Below, piece by piece: positions 24,274 through 32,967 of a DNA stretch of 64,000 bases. A model generated the notes under the pieces. That model saw only the letters and a program-made list of their open reading frames with translations. It was not told where the DNA came from and ran no database searches. The position numbers were made by a program, and so were the translations under genes. This DNA is from Sporosarcina luteola (GTDB taxonomy: Bacteria; Bacillota; Bacilli; Bacillales_A; Planococcaceae): positions 107,648 to 171,647 of the forward strand of contig NZ_BJYL01000016.1 in the NCBI RefSeq assembly GCF_007991495.1. The letters run 5' to 3'. The first letter of the stretch is position 1. The number at the start of each line of letters is the position of its first letter.

Positions 24274-26199
24274 TCACCCCGGTGTCCGGATATGCGCCAA
24301 GTAGCGCCAGCGGATGAGGTAGAAGTAGATGACTTGTATAATTGTGAAGCCGATGAGCACCGCCGCAAGTTCACGGACAATCGAGATTTCCGCAAGGGCA
24401 TCCCAAATAACTTGTAACGATAAGAACGCAAAGGAACTGTGAACGAGTGCCACTCCCCATGGAACAAAAAATTGAGGAATGAGCTGGCGGTTGACGATTT
24501 TTTTGAATTCCTTGTCGGTAATTCCCATTCGTCGAAGCACGTCGAATTGCTTCCGGTCGCTGTCGAGTGATGTATAAAGGCGGAAATAGATGAAACTCCC
24601 CGCCGCCAGCAGGAATACCCCCGCGAGCAATAAACCGATGAACAGCAACAACGTAAACGTCGTGCGGATGACGGAATAGTTCCGTCCCGGATTGTCGAAT
24701 GTGTAATGAAGATCATCATAAGTTCCTGTCAAAAGTGATTCTGTCATCGAATGCTCAATCGTCAATCCGATATTCTTCGTCTGCTGCCAGTCCGGAATGT
24801 CAAAAGCATGATAGACAGACGAAGGATATTGAACGAAAGAGGCGACTTTATCAAAGTCGATGTCGTTTAAAATGATCGTATTTGTCCCGATGGCGTGTGC
24901 AGGAAATAATTGATACGGGTATGCTCCATTGATTCGCACCGGAACGCCGCTTTCCCCTAGCACCGTCTCTACGATTTGCTTGTTCAGTTGCTCAAATGTT
25001 GAGATGGTTGGCGGCAGGAATAGCGCTTCCCCCTCTTTTAATTCAAATGCCTGGTTTCCGAAAGACCGTGACAGCCTGTTCACGTTGGATAGTTTGATGA
25101 TCGATACCGTGTTATCTGTAAAGGATGATTGCTGCTTAAGAATCGGAAACCGGACATATGTGTAATCAATGTCATTCTTCCTTAATTCATACCCAAGCCG
25201 GTTAATATGAGCGGATTCCAGTTCATTCCCCGGAAAGCTTTCGTACACAAGGCCGAGCGGGTTCACTTCCCGATATTGAGAGGCGAATGAAGTGAGTGAA
25301 GCAAGAATGCCAACCGACATGAATGCAATCGTCGAAACGATCGTCACGATGAAAAACATTCTGGCATTTTCTTTCAAACGGATGACGCCTTCTGAAATCG
25401 CCAACAGGCGGAAATGGCGCCAGTAAAATTCCTTCCTCACTTTAAACAGATGGAGAAGGAGTGGCAAAGAATCCGTGAAAAAGAAATACGTGCCAAGTGT
25501 TGCCAACATCGGTAAAAGGAAAATAAGTCCGATGATGATGTTATTCGATATGAAAGCAGCCATGCTGTATGATACTGCGAGTAGAATGAGGCCAAAAATA
25601 CCGCGGAGCTTTGAAAACCCATGCGATTCCTTGCCGCCGGTCTCCCCCCGGATCAGTTCATCGAGCTTTCCGGTCTGAATGAAAACCGGCGCTACTAATG
25701 AAATGATGATGAACAGACTTAAAAACGCGCCGACCGTCAAAGCGAACGGCTCCCATGATAAATACAACGGCAATGCGGGGAGCATGACGATTCGTTTCAC
25801 GACCATGAAGAAGAACTTCGAAAACATATAGCCTAAAAATGTCCCAACACCGATTGAAGCCGCTCCGATAATGATTGTTTCGGTGAAAATCAAGCGGTGC
25901 AATTGCCGCTTCTCCATCCCTAAATGAAGGAGGATGCCAAACTCTTTTGTCCGTGCTTGCAAAAATGCCCGCATCGAGTAAAACAGGAAGAACATTGTAA
26001 ATATGTACAGAACAATTTCAGCGATCCCCATGCCAAGCACCGCCATATCCTGCGTAGCGCTTCCCTCAATCGAAGGGTGAAAAAGCAACATGGAATAAAG
26101 GAAAAATACCATGACGGAAAATACGCTCGCCATGAAAAAGGCAGCGTAAATCCGCCGATTCCGCACGACATTCCGATAGGCGAACTGGCGAAACATCAT
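24274..26199 (-). CDS. BceB-type ABC transporter permease (peptide antibiotic sensing/detoxification)
   Basis: A 641-residue permease with FtsX-like domains, about ten TM helices, and a large extracellular domain (about 310-525) between TM7 and TM8, the hallmark of BceB permeases. N-terminus MMFRQFAYRNVVRNRRIYAAFF is typical. BceB-type proteins remove peptide antibiotics from lipid-cycle intermediates and signal flux to the partner kinase. The gene follows the ATPase by 21 bp and is last in the response regulator-kinase-ATPase-permease cluster. The substrate cannot be read from sequence. Confidence 0.95.
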   Translation of the reverse strand: MMFRQFAYRNVVRNRRIYAAFFMASVFSVMVFFLYSMLLFHPSIEGSATQDMAVLGMGIAEIVLYIFTMFFLFYSMRAFLQARTKEFGILLHLGMEKRQLHRLIFTETIIIGAASIGVGTFLGYMFSKFFFMVVKRIVMLPALPLYLSWEPFALTVGAFLSLFIIISLVAPVFIQTGKLDELIRGETGGKESHGFSKLRGIFGLILLAVSYSMAAFISNNIIIGLIFLLPMLATLGTYFFFTDSLPLLLHLFKVRKEFYWRHFRLLAISEGVIRLKENARMFFIVTIVSTIAFMSVGILASLTSFASQYREVNPLGLVYESFPGNELESAHINRLGYELRKNDIDYTYVRFPILKQQSSFTDNTVSIIKLSNVNRLSRSFGNQAFELKEGEALFLPPTISTFEQLNKQIVETVLGESGVPVRINGAYPYQLFPAHAIGTNTIILNDIDFDKVASFVQYPSSVYHAFDIPDWQQTKNIGLTIEHSMTESLLTGTYDDLHYTFDNPGRNYSVIRTTFTLLLFIGLLLAGVFLLAAGSFIYFRLYTSLDSDRKQFDVLRRMGITDKEFKKIVNRQLIPQFFVPWGVALVHSSFAFLSLQVIWDALAEISIVRELAAVLIGFTIIQVIYFYLIRWRYLAHIRTPG

Positions 26200-26220
26200 C
26201 CGGCATCCCTCCCTGTTCGG

Positions 26221-26991
26221 TTATAACATCCGCAGATCATGGACATTCCCTCCAAGAAGACTGAGCACATTCAAAATCCGTTGGAAAAACGTCTGGCGTC
26301 TTTCGTCTTTATAGATTTCATTGAAAAACTCGCCATCTTTAATGAACAGGACACGGTCGCAATAGCTTGCTGCAATCGGATCATGCGTTACCATGATAAT
26401 TGTCGTACGTTCGGTTTCATTAATATGGCTGAGCAATTCCAGAACTTCTTTCGCTGATTTCGAATCAAGATTACCTGTCGGTTCATCCGCTAAAATGAGC
26501 TTCGGCTTATGGACTAACGCCCTGCCGACAGCTGTCCGCTGTGCTTGGCCGCCCGACAACTCGTCCGGTCTGCGATTCAGGATTTCCTTTAAACTAAGCT
26601 GCTCCGCCAACCGGGAAACTCGCTTTTGCATTTCCATGATCGGTAGTCCGTCCAACGTGAGCGGCAAGACGATATTTTCTTCCACCGTAAGCATTTGCAG
26701 AAGATTGATGTCCTGGAAGACAAAGCCGAAATTATGCCTTCTGAATAGTGCCAGTTCATTCGCATTTAACGCTTCGGGCTCCATTCCGTCAACAATCACT
26801 TGGCCGTAAGTCGGCATGTCGATCGTCGAAATGACATTCAATAACGTTGTCTTGCCGCTGCCGGAAGGTCCCATGATGGCAATGAATTCCCCTGCCTCCG
26901 CCTCAAAATCAAGTCGATTGAGTGCGCGGTGCATCACTTTTCCTTCATAGATCTTCGTCACTTGCTTCAGTTCTACGATTTTCTTCTCCAT
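26221..26991 (-). CDS. BceA-type ABC transporter ATPase
   Basis: A 256-residue ATPase with Walker A IMGPSGSGKTTLLNVI (about 38-53), signature LSGGQAQRTAVGRAL, Walker B LILADEPTGNLDSKSA and H-loop MVTHDPIAASYCDRV, in the MacB/LolD/BceA class. ATG at 26991 overlaps the kinase gene by 47 bp. The longer in-frame start at 27012 lies deeper in the kinase gene; AGGCGG next to ATG 26991 is a weak site. It works with the following BceB-type permease. Confidence 0.94.
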   Translation of the reverse strand: MEKKIVELKQVTKIYEGKVMHRALNRLDFEAEAGEFIAIMGPSGSGKTTLLNVISTIDMPTYGQVIVDGMEPEALNANELALFRRHNFGFVFQDINLLQMLTVEENIVLPLTLDGLPIMEMQKRVSRLAEQLSLKEILNRRPDELSGGQAQRTAVGRALVHKPKLILADEPTGNLDSKSAKEVLELLSHINETERTTIIMVTHDPIAASYCDRVLFIKDGEFFNEIYKDERRQTFFQRILNVLSLLGGNVHDLRML

Positions 26992-27994
26992 CCGCCTCAC
27001 CCATCTCCCCATTTGTAAACAGAATCTTTACAGACGTCCCTTTTCCCACTTCCGATTCAATCGTCAACGGATGCCCAAGCTTCCCGGAAATTTCGTCAGC
27101 AATATAAAGGCCCATTCCTGTCGATTCGCCGGTTAGCCTTCCGTTCTCGCCAGTGAAAAAAGCCTTCGTCACCCGCTTCAGGTCAGATGCCGGGATGCCA
27201 ATCCCTTCATCGCGAATCGTCAGCTCATACCCTTTTTCGGTATGTTCCACAGAAAGGTACAGCCGCTTTCCATTCTCAAACGTATACTTTACTGCATTTG
27301 TAATGAACTGCCCAATGACAACTTTCATCCATTTAGCATCCGTCGCGACAATAAGCTGCTCATCGATCGAAATGACTGGAAATACACCATTTGTAATAAA
27401 CAGCCGCTTATGATCCGTCACAATCTGTTGAATAAGACTTTTCAAGCCGACTCGTTCAATTTGCATATCTTCCTCGAACGTCTCAAGCCGCGCATTGACA
27501 AGTACCGCGTCAAGTCCGCGCTGAATTTTATCGACTTCCTCCTGGATGCTCCGCTTATCGAGTTCGCCGTCTTCTTGAAGAAGCAAGCCGATAACCGAAA
27601 TCGGCGTCTTCATCTGATGCACCCATTGGTTCATGAAATTGAGCTGCCGATGCTGAGAAGCGTATAGGGACTGCACTTCATTTTGATACAAACCGTATAA
27701 CCCGCGCATGAACTCCGCCGATTGCCGATGCTCAGGCGTCTGTACCCGCCTAATTAGCGCATCCTCCATTCTTTTCGGCTTCCTTAAAATCGCATTGTAA
27801 TACGTACGCTGCATAATGAATTTTGCGCCTAAAAATCCCGCCAAAAGCAACATGCTCATGATGATCGAGTAAATTGCGGTATTCAACCCGCTAAATCCGT
27901 CAAGCCAATACAAAATTAGGATGAACGTCACGAGAATCATTTCAAAAATGATCAATGACGAATATTCCTTCATGAATAAAATAAGTTTCCTCAT
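26945..27994 (-). CDS. BceS-type intramembrane-sensing histidine kinase
   Basis: A 349-residue kinase with two TM helices (about 13-33 and 38-58) and almost no extracellular loop, the intramembrane-sensing class. H-box FMNQWVHQMKTPISVI (His at about 127), N-box QFITNAVKY, G-boxes DEGIGIPASDL and TGMGLYIADEI. It takes its signal from the BceAB-type transporter. Start ATG overlaps the response regulator stop (ATGA). Confidence 0.95.
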   Translation of the reverse strand: MRKLILFMKEYSSLIIFEMILVTFILILYWLDGFSGLNTAIYSIIMSMLLLAGFLGAKFIMQRTYYNAILRKPKRMEDALIRRVQTPEHRQSAEFMRGLYGLYQNEVQSLYASQHRQLNFMNQWVHQMKTPISVIGLLLQEDGELDKRSIQEEVDKIQRGLDAVLVNARLETFEEDMQIERVGLKSLIQQIVTDHKRLFITNGVFPVISIDEQLIVATDAKWMKVVIGQFITNAVKYTFENGKRLYLSVEHTEKGYELTIRDEGIGIPASDLKRVTKAFFTGENGRLTGESTGMGLYIADEISGKLGHPLTIESEVGKGTSVKILFTNGEMGEADGEENRRTEASDEDL

Positions 27995-28695
27995 GATTCC
28001 TCCGGCGCTGTCAGAAAACGGTACCCTGACCCACGAACTGTCTCGATGACCGATTGCACGCCATAGTCCACCAATTTTTTTCGCACCCGTGTCATATTTA
28101 CATTCAAAGTATTCTCATCGACAAACGACTGATCATCCCATAATTCCTCGAGAAGCGTTTCGCGCGACACAACTTTCGGCGATGCTTCCATAAGCAATTC
28201 AAGGATGACGCACTCTTTCTTTTGAAGGGGAATCGCCTCATCGCGTAAATGCAATTCCATCCGCTCAATGAACAATTCAAGCGAACCAAGCTTCACCGTC
28301 CGCTCTCCTTGGCTCGGCGCATACTCCCCGAACGCCCTTCGTAAATGGCTCCTGATCTTCGCAAGGACGATCTCGTAATGGAAAGGTTTCGTTATAAAAT
28401 CATCCCCGCCATTCTCCAACGCAAACACCTGGTCCATATCTCCCGACCGCGCAGAAATGAATATGATCGGACACTTCGTCCGCTGCCGCAACTGCCGGCA
28501 CCAATAATACCCGTCATACGACGGCAAATTTATATCAAGCAATATCAAATGCGGATCAAACGCAAAACACTCCGCCTCAACATTATCAAAATCCTCAACA
28601 ATCGCCACATCATACTGATATTTCCGCAGCGTCTCCGCCAACAGATGTGCAATTTTCTTATCATCTTCCACAATAAATATTCGATGATTCGCCAT
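27991..28695 (-). CDS. BceR-type OmpR family response regulator
   Basis: A 234-residue regulator with receiver domain (acidic EDD at 9-11, phospho-Asp in LILLDINLPSYDGYYW, T/S and Lys in FISAR..FITKPF) and OmpR winged-helix domain (about 130-230) ending TVRGSGYRFLTAPEES. It probably activates the following kinase-transporter genes or another detoxification operon. GAGGGGGG precedes ATG 28695. It is the first gene of the four-gene cluster. Confidence 0.95.
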   Translation of the reverse strand: MANHRIFIVEDDKKIAHLLAETLRKYQYDVAIVEDFDNVEAECFAFDPHLILLDINLPSYDGYYWCRQLRQRTKCPIIFISARSGDMDQVFALENGGDDFITKPFHYEIVLAKIRSHLRRAFGEYAPSQGERTVKLGSLELFIERMELHLRDEAIPLQKKECVILELLMEASPKVVSRETLLEELWDDQSFVDENTLNVNMTRVRKKLVDYGVQSVIETVRGSGYRFLTAPEES

Positions 28696-28782
28696 TACTA
28701 GCCCCCCTCACTCGTCCCCTTATTATATCGTAAAAGCGGGCGATTCGCTTGACGAGAGGTGAAGAAGAGGGGAAGGAAATGG

Positions 28783-28889
28783 TTATCACCGTTTACGCGG
28801 AGGTTATCACCACTTAAAGTGAGTTTATCACCACTCAGACGGGGGTTATCACCACTTAAAGTGGGTTTATCACCACTCAGGGGTTTACC
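28783..28889. repeat. Array E: five phased 21-bp units, core TTATCACC
   Basis: TTATCACC at 28783, 28804, 28825, 28846 and 28867, exactly 21 bp apart, with a decayed sixth (TTTACC). Tails alternate between ACTTAAAGTG(A/G)GT and ACTCAG-type sequence, a 42-bp dimer pattern. It lies past the lplJ terminator and upstream of the response regulator gene, non-coding. Confidence 0.9.
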
Positions 28890-28967
28890 GCCGCCCCACG
28901 CATTAATTCCTACAAAAACTTGTCGCCAACACCATCCCCACATTCCCCGCATATACTAAACCAAAAG

Positions 28968-28992
28968 AAAAAACCGGTTTGCACCGGCTTTT
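28968..28992. terminator. Terminator of lplJ
   Basis: AAAACCGGT, TTGC, ACCGGCTTTT directly after the lplJ stop codon; T-rich on the minus-strand exit. Confidence 0.85.
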
Positions 28993-28996
28993 CCAT

Positions 28997-29989
28997 TTAG
29001 TAAATTAAATTAATGAATTCCTCTTTCGTAATTCCACCAAGTATCGTTGGAATGTCAACTGCGTCAAGCGCTTTGCTGATCGACTCGCGGTCATATTGCA
29101 CATTCTTCAGTTTATCTTCAACGACCGCCACATCACCAACGCCAAAAAAGTCGCCGTAAATGTGTACGTCTTGAATATTCCCTTTCTCGACTTGCAGGCG
29201 CACGTCGATGCCGCCAACAGGGAAGCGGTGGGAGTGCTGCATATTGAATTTTGGCGATTTGCCGTAGTTCCAATTCCAGTTACCGTAGCGTTCAGCAGAT
29301 AGCGCACGGATGTTTTCCCAATCTTCATCGGTCAACTCTTTGTATTGAATCTTTTCTTCACCGCCGAATATCGATTTCAAAATTTCCATACGGAATTGTT
29401 CAATCGTCATCGGCTCTTCGATAAATTCCGAAATATTTGCTACACGGCTTCTGATCGACTTGATGCCTTTCGATTCGATCTTGTCCTTTTTCACTTTCAA
29501 TGCGGAAACGACACGCTCAATTTCCGTATCAAACATAAGTGTGCCGTGGCTGAACAGACGTCCTTGCGTAGCGAATTGCGCATTTCCGGAAACTTTGCGC
29601 CCTTCGACTAGAATATCATTCCGTCCAAGCAATTCCGCTTTCACGCCCATTTCCCCGAGCGCCTTAATGACCGGCTCCGTGAACTTCTTGAAGTTTCGGA
29701 ATGAATCACCGTCGTCTTTCGTAATGAAACTATAATTGAGATTGCCCAGATCGTGATAGACTGCACCCCCACCGGAAAGCCGGCGGACAACATGAATGCC
29801 GTTCGCATCGACAAACTCCGTATTGATTTCTTCAACGGTGTTCTGGTTTTTCCCGATGATGATCGACGGTTCATTAATATAGAACAGTAAAAATGGATCT
29901 TTATCGACATCCATATTTTTTAATACATACTCCTCTATCGCGAGGTTGATCCTTGGGTCGGTGATGCCTTTATTATCAACGAAATACAC
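28997..29989 (-). CDS. lplJ: Lipoate-protein ligase
   Basis: A 330-residue LplA/LplJ ligase that attaches free lipoate to lipoyl domains via lipoyl-AMP. The N-terminal catalytic domain has FLLFYINEPSIIIGKNQN, the RRLSGGGAVYHDLGNLNYSF motif (about 74-93) and the conserved VEGRKVSGNAQ segment with the catalytic lysine. The C-terminal small domain follows residue 250. The start is GTG at 29989 after GGGAGCG. Its neighbour yhfH is also next to lplJ in B. subtilis (yhfH-yhfI-yhfJ). Confidence 0.95.
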   Translation of the reverse strand: MYFVDNKGITDPRINLAIEEYVLKNMDVDKDPFLLFYINEPSIIIGKNQNTVEEINTEFVDANGIHVVRRLSGGGAVYHDLGNLNYSFITKDDGDSFRNFKKFTEPVIKALGEMGVKAELLGRNDILVEGRKVSGNAQFATQGRLFSHGTLMFDTEIERVVSALKVKKDKIESKGIKSIRSRVANISEFIEEPMTIEQFRMEILKSIFGGEEKIQYKELTDEDWENIRALSAERYGNWNWNYGKSPKFNMQHSHRFPVGGIDVRLQVEKGNIQDVHIYGDFFGVGDVAVVEDKLKNVQYDRESISKALDAVDIPTILGGITKEEFINLIY

Positions 29990-30050
29990 ATTAATCGCTC
30001 CCTATGTAATTGACTTCACTTATATTTTATCTGAAAACAACGAATAAGTC

Positions 30051-30075
30051 TTGACATTTGATCGACTGTTATAAT
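30051..30075 (+). promoter_or_regulatory. Candidate promoter before a short untranslated unit
   Basis: TTGACA (30051-30056) and TATAAT (30070-30075) are both perfect, but only 13 bp apart; TAATAC at 30072 gives 15 bp. Activity is therefore uncertain. Confidence 0.4.
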
Positions 30076-30077
30076 AC

Positions 30078-30177
30078 ACTATCACTATCAAATTGAGTTA
30101 TAGAACAAGAGGAGTTTAAAATAGTTTGATAAGGTAATAGAAGACAAAGATACGGTAATGAATACCGTCATTTTTTT
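30078..30177 (+). ncRNA. Possible short RNA or decayed yhfH-like copy
   Basis: Between the promoter-like boxes at 30051-30075 and a perfect hairpin plus T7 (30152-30177) lies about 100 bp. It has a good AGAGGAG site (30108-30114) but no start codon at the right distance: the downstream sequence reads ATAGTTTGATAAGG. It could be a small RNA, a leader, or the remnant of a third yhfH-type gene. Confidence 0.35.
30152..30177 (+). terminator. Intrinsic terminator upstream of the yhfH pair
   Basis: ACGGTA, ATGAA, TACCGT, CA, then seven T. Confidence 0.85.
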
Positions 30178-30247
30178 ACCCACACTGTTATATTACAATT
30201 ACCTAGTTTCCAGTTAGTATTAGTACAAAGAATAGGAGGAGCTATCC

Positions 30248-30373
30248 ATGATCGAGAATGTCATCGAGTTTTTCAAGAACCTGCCTGCTAAATCCTGTAC
30301 CACTTGTGGAAAAGATATCGAGGAACAGCACGAATGTTATAGTAATCAATGCGACGAATGCAATATTGTCTAA
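30248..30373 (+). CDS. yhfH: YhfH family small zinc-ribbon-like protein, copy 1
   Basis: A 41-residue protein: MIENVIEFFKNLPAK, then CTTCGKDIEEQHECYSNQCDEC. Four cysteines plus the HEC motif suggest a zinc site. It matches the YhfH family of Bacillus, of unknown function. GGAGGAG precedes ATG 30248 by 7-8 bp. It is followed after 78 bp by a near-identical second copy. It lies near lplJ, as in B. subtilis. Confidence 0.88.
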   Translation: MIENVIEFFKNLPAKSCTTCGKDIEEQHECYSNQCDECNIV

Positions 30374-30451
30374 TTTTTTTACAGGCCCTGTTATATTACA
30401 AATACCCATTTTGTCAATAGTATTATTACAGTCAGATTGGAGGGGACGTCA

Positions 30452-30577
30452 ATGATGGAGAATGTTATCGAGTTTTTCCAGAACCTACCTGCTAAAGTCT
30501 GTATTACTTGTGGAAAAGAAATCGAGGAACAGCATGAATGCTACAGCAATAAATGCGATGAGTGTAATATTATTTAA
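30452..30577 (+). CDS. yhfH: YhfH family small zinc-ribbon-like protein, copy 2
   Basis: A 41-residue protein: MMENVIEFFQNLPAK, then CITCGKEIEEQHECYSNKCDEC, differing from copy 1 at about eight positions. GGAGGGG lies 6 bp before the double ATG at 30452. The upstream stretch also resembles that of copy 1 (CTGTTATATTACAA in both), so the duplication included the 5' region. A strong bidirectional terminator follows. Confidence 0.88.
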   Translation: MMENVIEFFQNLPAKVCITCGKEIEEQHECYSNKCDECNII

Positions 30578-30584
30578 ATCGATA

Positions 30585-30618
30585 AAAAACAGCTGAGAAA
30601 AAATGTCTCAGCTGTTTC
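30585..30618. terminator. Bidirectional terminator between yhfH copy 2 and the GDPD gene
   Basis: AAACAGCTGAGA, loop, TCTCAGCTGTTT with A and T tracts on both flanks. Confidence 0.9.
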
Positions 30619-31473
30619 TCATTCATCCAATAAATCCGGTTCATTTGTATGAATCCCATTGACACCCATCGCCTTCAATCGCAACGCGGCCTCCGCGTCA
30701 TTCACCGTATACGCATATACAGCAAGCCCCTCACCATGCATTGTATTTACAAAGGGCGGTGTCAACGCTTCATAACTCACGCCGATTCCGGACGCATAGG
30801 ATAAAAGATCCTTCAATTTCTTCTTCGAAAGTTCCGCTTCTTCCCCATCATCGAAAGAAATCAGTTGAAGCAAAGGAATTGACGGGTCAATCTTATGCAC
30901 TTTTTTCAGCGCCTCTTCATCGAATGAATGGACGACCGCTTTCGGATAACCTTTGCTGTCCGTGCCGATCAATCCGTATTCACTCATGACGTCGACCAAC
31001 TTCTCTTCAATTCCGAAATATTGCTCCGTATCTTTCAGTTCGATGACAAAGCGGATATCGCCTTTCATCTCCTCAATCACTTCAACCAATGTCGGGATTT
31101 CATAGGCTTCTTCGTTGCGGCCGCTGACAGCTACCTTTTCGTCTTTGTCCTCATCGGCGGTCAGCTCTTTCAGTTCAGCTAATGTATGATCCTTAATTTT
31201 ACCGATCGATTCTGTCGTCCGGTCGACTTCATCATCATGCATGACAACCAGCTCCCCGTCCTTTGTCAAATGAACGTCGAGTTCGATATAATCCGCATCA
31301 AGCTCTTCCGCAAGCTCGAACGAAGGCAGCGTGTTTTCCGGCTCATACGCTGAAGCGCCCCGGTGTGCGATGACTAAAAATCCATCTTCGGGCATTGGGT
31401 TATCCCACTTGGTCCCAACTGAGCAAGCCGCCAATAGGATTGCTGTTATACATACAGTTAGCAGTCGTTTCAT
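30619..31473 (-). CDS. Glycerophosphodiester phosphodiesterase lipoprotein
   Basis: A 284-residue secreted lipoprotein. Signal peptide with lipobox LLAAC (Cys16), then a GDPD TIM barrel: AHRGASAYEPENT (about 36-48), ELDVHLTKDGELVVMHDD (about 64-81) and the C-terminal GVNGIHTNEPDLL. It hydrolyses glycerophosphodiesters or related teichoic-acid-type substrates outside the membrane. GGAAGTGA precedes ATG 31473. It is the single gene between the yhfH pair and hemY. Confidence 0.95.
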   Translation of the reverse strand: MKRLLTVCITAILLAACSVGTKWDNPMPEDGFLVIAHRGASAYEPENTLPSFELAEELDADYIELDVHLTKDGELVVMHDDEVDRTTESIGKIKDHTLAELKELTADEDKDEKVAVSGRNEEAYEIPTLVEVIEEMKGDIRFVIELKDTEQYFGIEEKLVDVMSEYGLIGTDSKGYPKAVVHSFDEEALKKVHKIDPSIPLLQLISFDDGEEAELSKKKLKDLLSYASGIGVSYEALTPPFVNTMHGEGLAVYAYTVNDAEAALRLKAMGVNGIHTNEPDLLDE

Positions 31474-31493
31474 TCAAAAATCACTTCCAATTC

Positions 31494-31518
31494 AAAAAGT
31501 CCGCGCTAGGCGGACTTT
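31494..31518 (-). terminator. Terminator of the hemE-hemH-hemY operon
   Basis: On the minus strand: AAAGTCCGCC, TAGC, GCGGACTTTTT directly after the hemY stop codon. Confidence 0.85.
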
Positions 31519-31521
31519 CAT

Positions 31522-32949
31522 TTAATTCGTAAACAGTTCTCCAAGCACTTCTTCCACGGCCGCTTTCCCCTGATTAATGCAGTCGGGCAATCCGACACCG
31601 TCATAAGAGGCGCCTGCCAATTTGACGTTCGGGAACTCCTTCTGCAATTCAGCGCGGGCTGCGTCGACACGTTGACGATGGCCGACCCTGTATTGAGGCC
31701 GATCGTTCTTGAATCTCGTGATAACCGTGAAGTCCGGCTTGTCATTGATCGTCAGGATTTTCCCGAGGTCTTGGAGGACGATCCTTTCGATTTCATCATC
31801 CGGCAAATCGACGATCGCTTCTTCACCGATTCGTCCAACGAACGCGCGGAGCAGAATTTTTCCTTCCGGCGTTGTCGTCGGCCATTTCCGATGAACCCAC
31901 GTACATGCCGTTATCGAGTAGTCGCTGCTTCTCGAAACGAGGAAGCCTGTCCCTTCCTTGTCCTGAATAACGGCGTCACGCGGAAATGCGAGAGCGACAG
32001 TCGCAACGGATGTTGTCTGGATTTCCTTCAGCCCTTCAAGCAACCCATGCGAGGCGAATAATTGGCTTGCCGCCATATGCCCCGTAGCGACGATAACTGC
32101 GTCAGCGATGACCGTTTCTCCATTATTCAACTCAAGAACGGTTTGGTTTCCACGCTTTGTAATGGTATCGATCCGGATTCCTTTTTTCACAGTATCCGGC
32201 TCCAACTGTTGTTCCGCAGCTTCCACTATCGATTCAAGTCCGTTCCGGAATGAATGAAAGGCGCCTTGTTTCGAAGCACCATGCCCGTCTTTTTGCGGCA
32301 CTTGCTTCGGGGTCGTTTTTTTCATTCCAAGAATGAGGCTGCGATGCTTCTTTTCCACTTGATAAAATTGTGGGTAAGTCGATTGCAAGCTCATATGATC
32401 GATATCTCCTGCGTAGACGCCAGAAAGAAGCGGTTCTATTAGGTTTTCGACGATTTCTCCACCAAATCGACGCCGGAAAAAATGGCCGAGTGACTGATCT
32501 TCGTCTATTCCTGAGCGCGGTAAGACGATGTCTCCCGCTGCCCGCAACTTTCCTGCCAATGAAAACAGATCCGATTTCAAGAAGGGACCCATCTTTGTCG
32601 GGATGCCCATAACAGAGCCTGCCGGAATCGGTTGAAGTCGACCGTTGACAAGGATATGTGCCTGACCTGTCGCATTGCGGACAAGCTCTCCGTCAATGCC
32701 AAGATCCTTCGCGAATATTTCCATGCTCTTCTTCCGGATCAGAAAGCTATCAGGACCCCGTTCAATGACGAACCCGTCGCGACGGACCGTCTGGATTTTA
32801 CCGCCTAATCGGTTCGTCGCCTCGATGAGTATCACTTCAACGGGCAAGTTTTGTTCACGTGCCGTCTTTTGCATATAAAACGCCGCGGATAGTCCAGTGA
32901 TTCCTCCACCGACAATGACGACTTTCTTCTTTTGATCATTCATGTCCAT
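31522..32949 (-). CDS. hemY: Protoporphyrinogen/coproporphyrinogen III oxidase
   Basis: A 475-residue FAD enzyme. N-terminal dinucleotide motif VVIVGGGITGLSAAFYM (about 9-25), then RLGGKIQTVRRDGFVIERGPDSF, and the C-terminal GVGLPDCINQGKAAVEEVL. In Firmicutes HemY (CgoX) oxidises coproporphyrinogen III to coproporphyrin III. ATG at 32949 has AGGTGGG about 8 bp upstream; the in-frame GTG at 32955 is too close to that site. Last gene of hemE-hemH-hemY, 18 bp after hemH. Confidence 0.95.
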   Translation of the reverse strand: MDMNDQKKKVVIVGGGITGLSAAFYMQKTAREQNLPVEVILIEATNRLGGKIQTVRRDGFVIERGPDSFLIRKKSMEIFAKDLGIDGELVRNATGQAHILVNGRLQPIPAGSVMGIPTKMGPFLKSDLFSLAGKLRAAGDIVLPRSGIDEDQSLGHFFRRRFGGEIVENLIEPLLSGVYAGDIDHMSLQSTYPQFYQVEKKHRSLILGMKKTTPKQVPQKDGHGASKQGAFHSFRNGLESIVEAAEQQLEPDTVKKGIRIDTITKRGNQTVLELNNGETVIADAVIVATGHMAASQLFASHGLLEGLKEIQTTSVATVALAFPRDAVIQDKEGTGFLVSRSSDYSITACTWVHRKWPTTTPEGKILLRAFVGRIGEEAIVDLPDDEIERIVLQDLGKILTINDKPDFTVITRFKNDRPQYRVGHRQRVDAARAELQKEFPNVKLAGASYDGVGLPDCINQGKAAVEEVLGELFTN

Positions 32950-32967
32950 CTTCACTTCCCACCTGCC

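Noticed and set aside
28698..28952. ORF with LSGDK/LSGDN repeats
   Set aside because: Array E read on the minus strand; no start signals.
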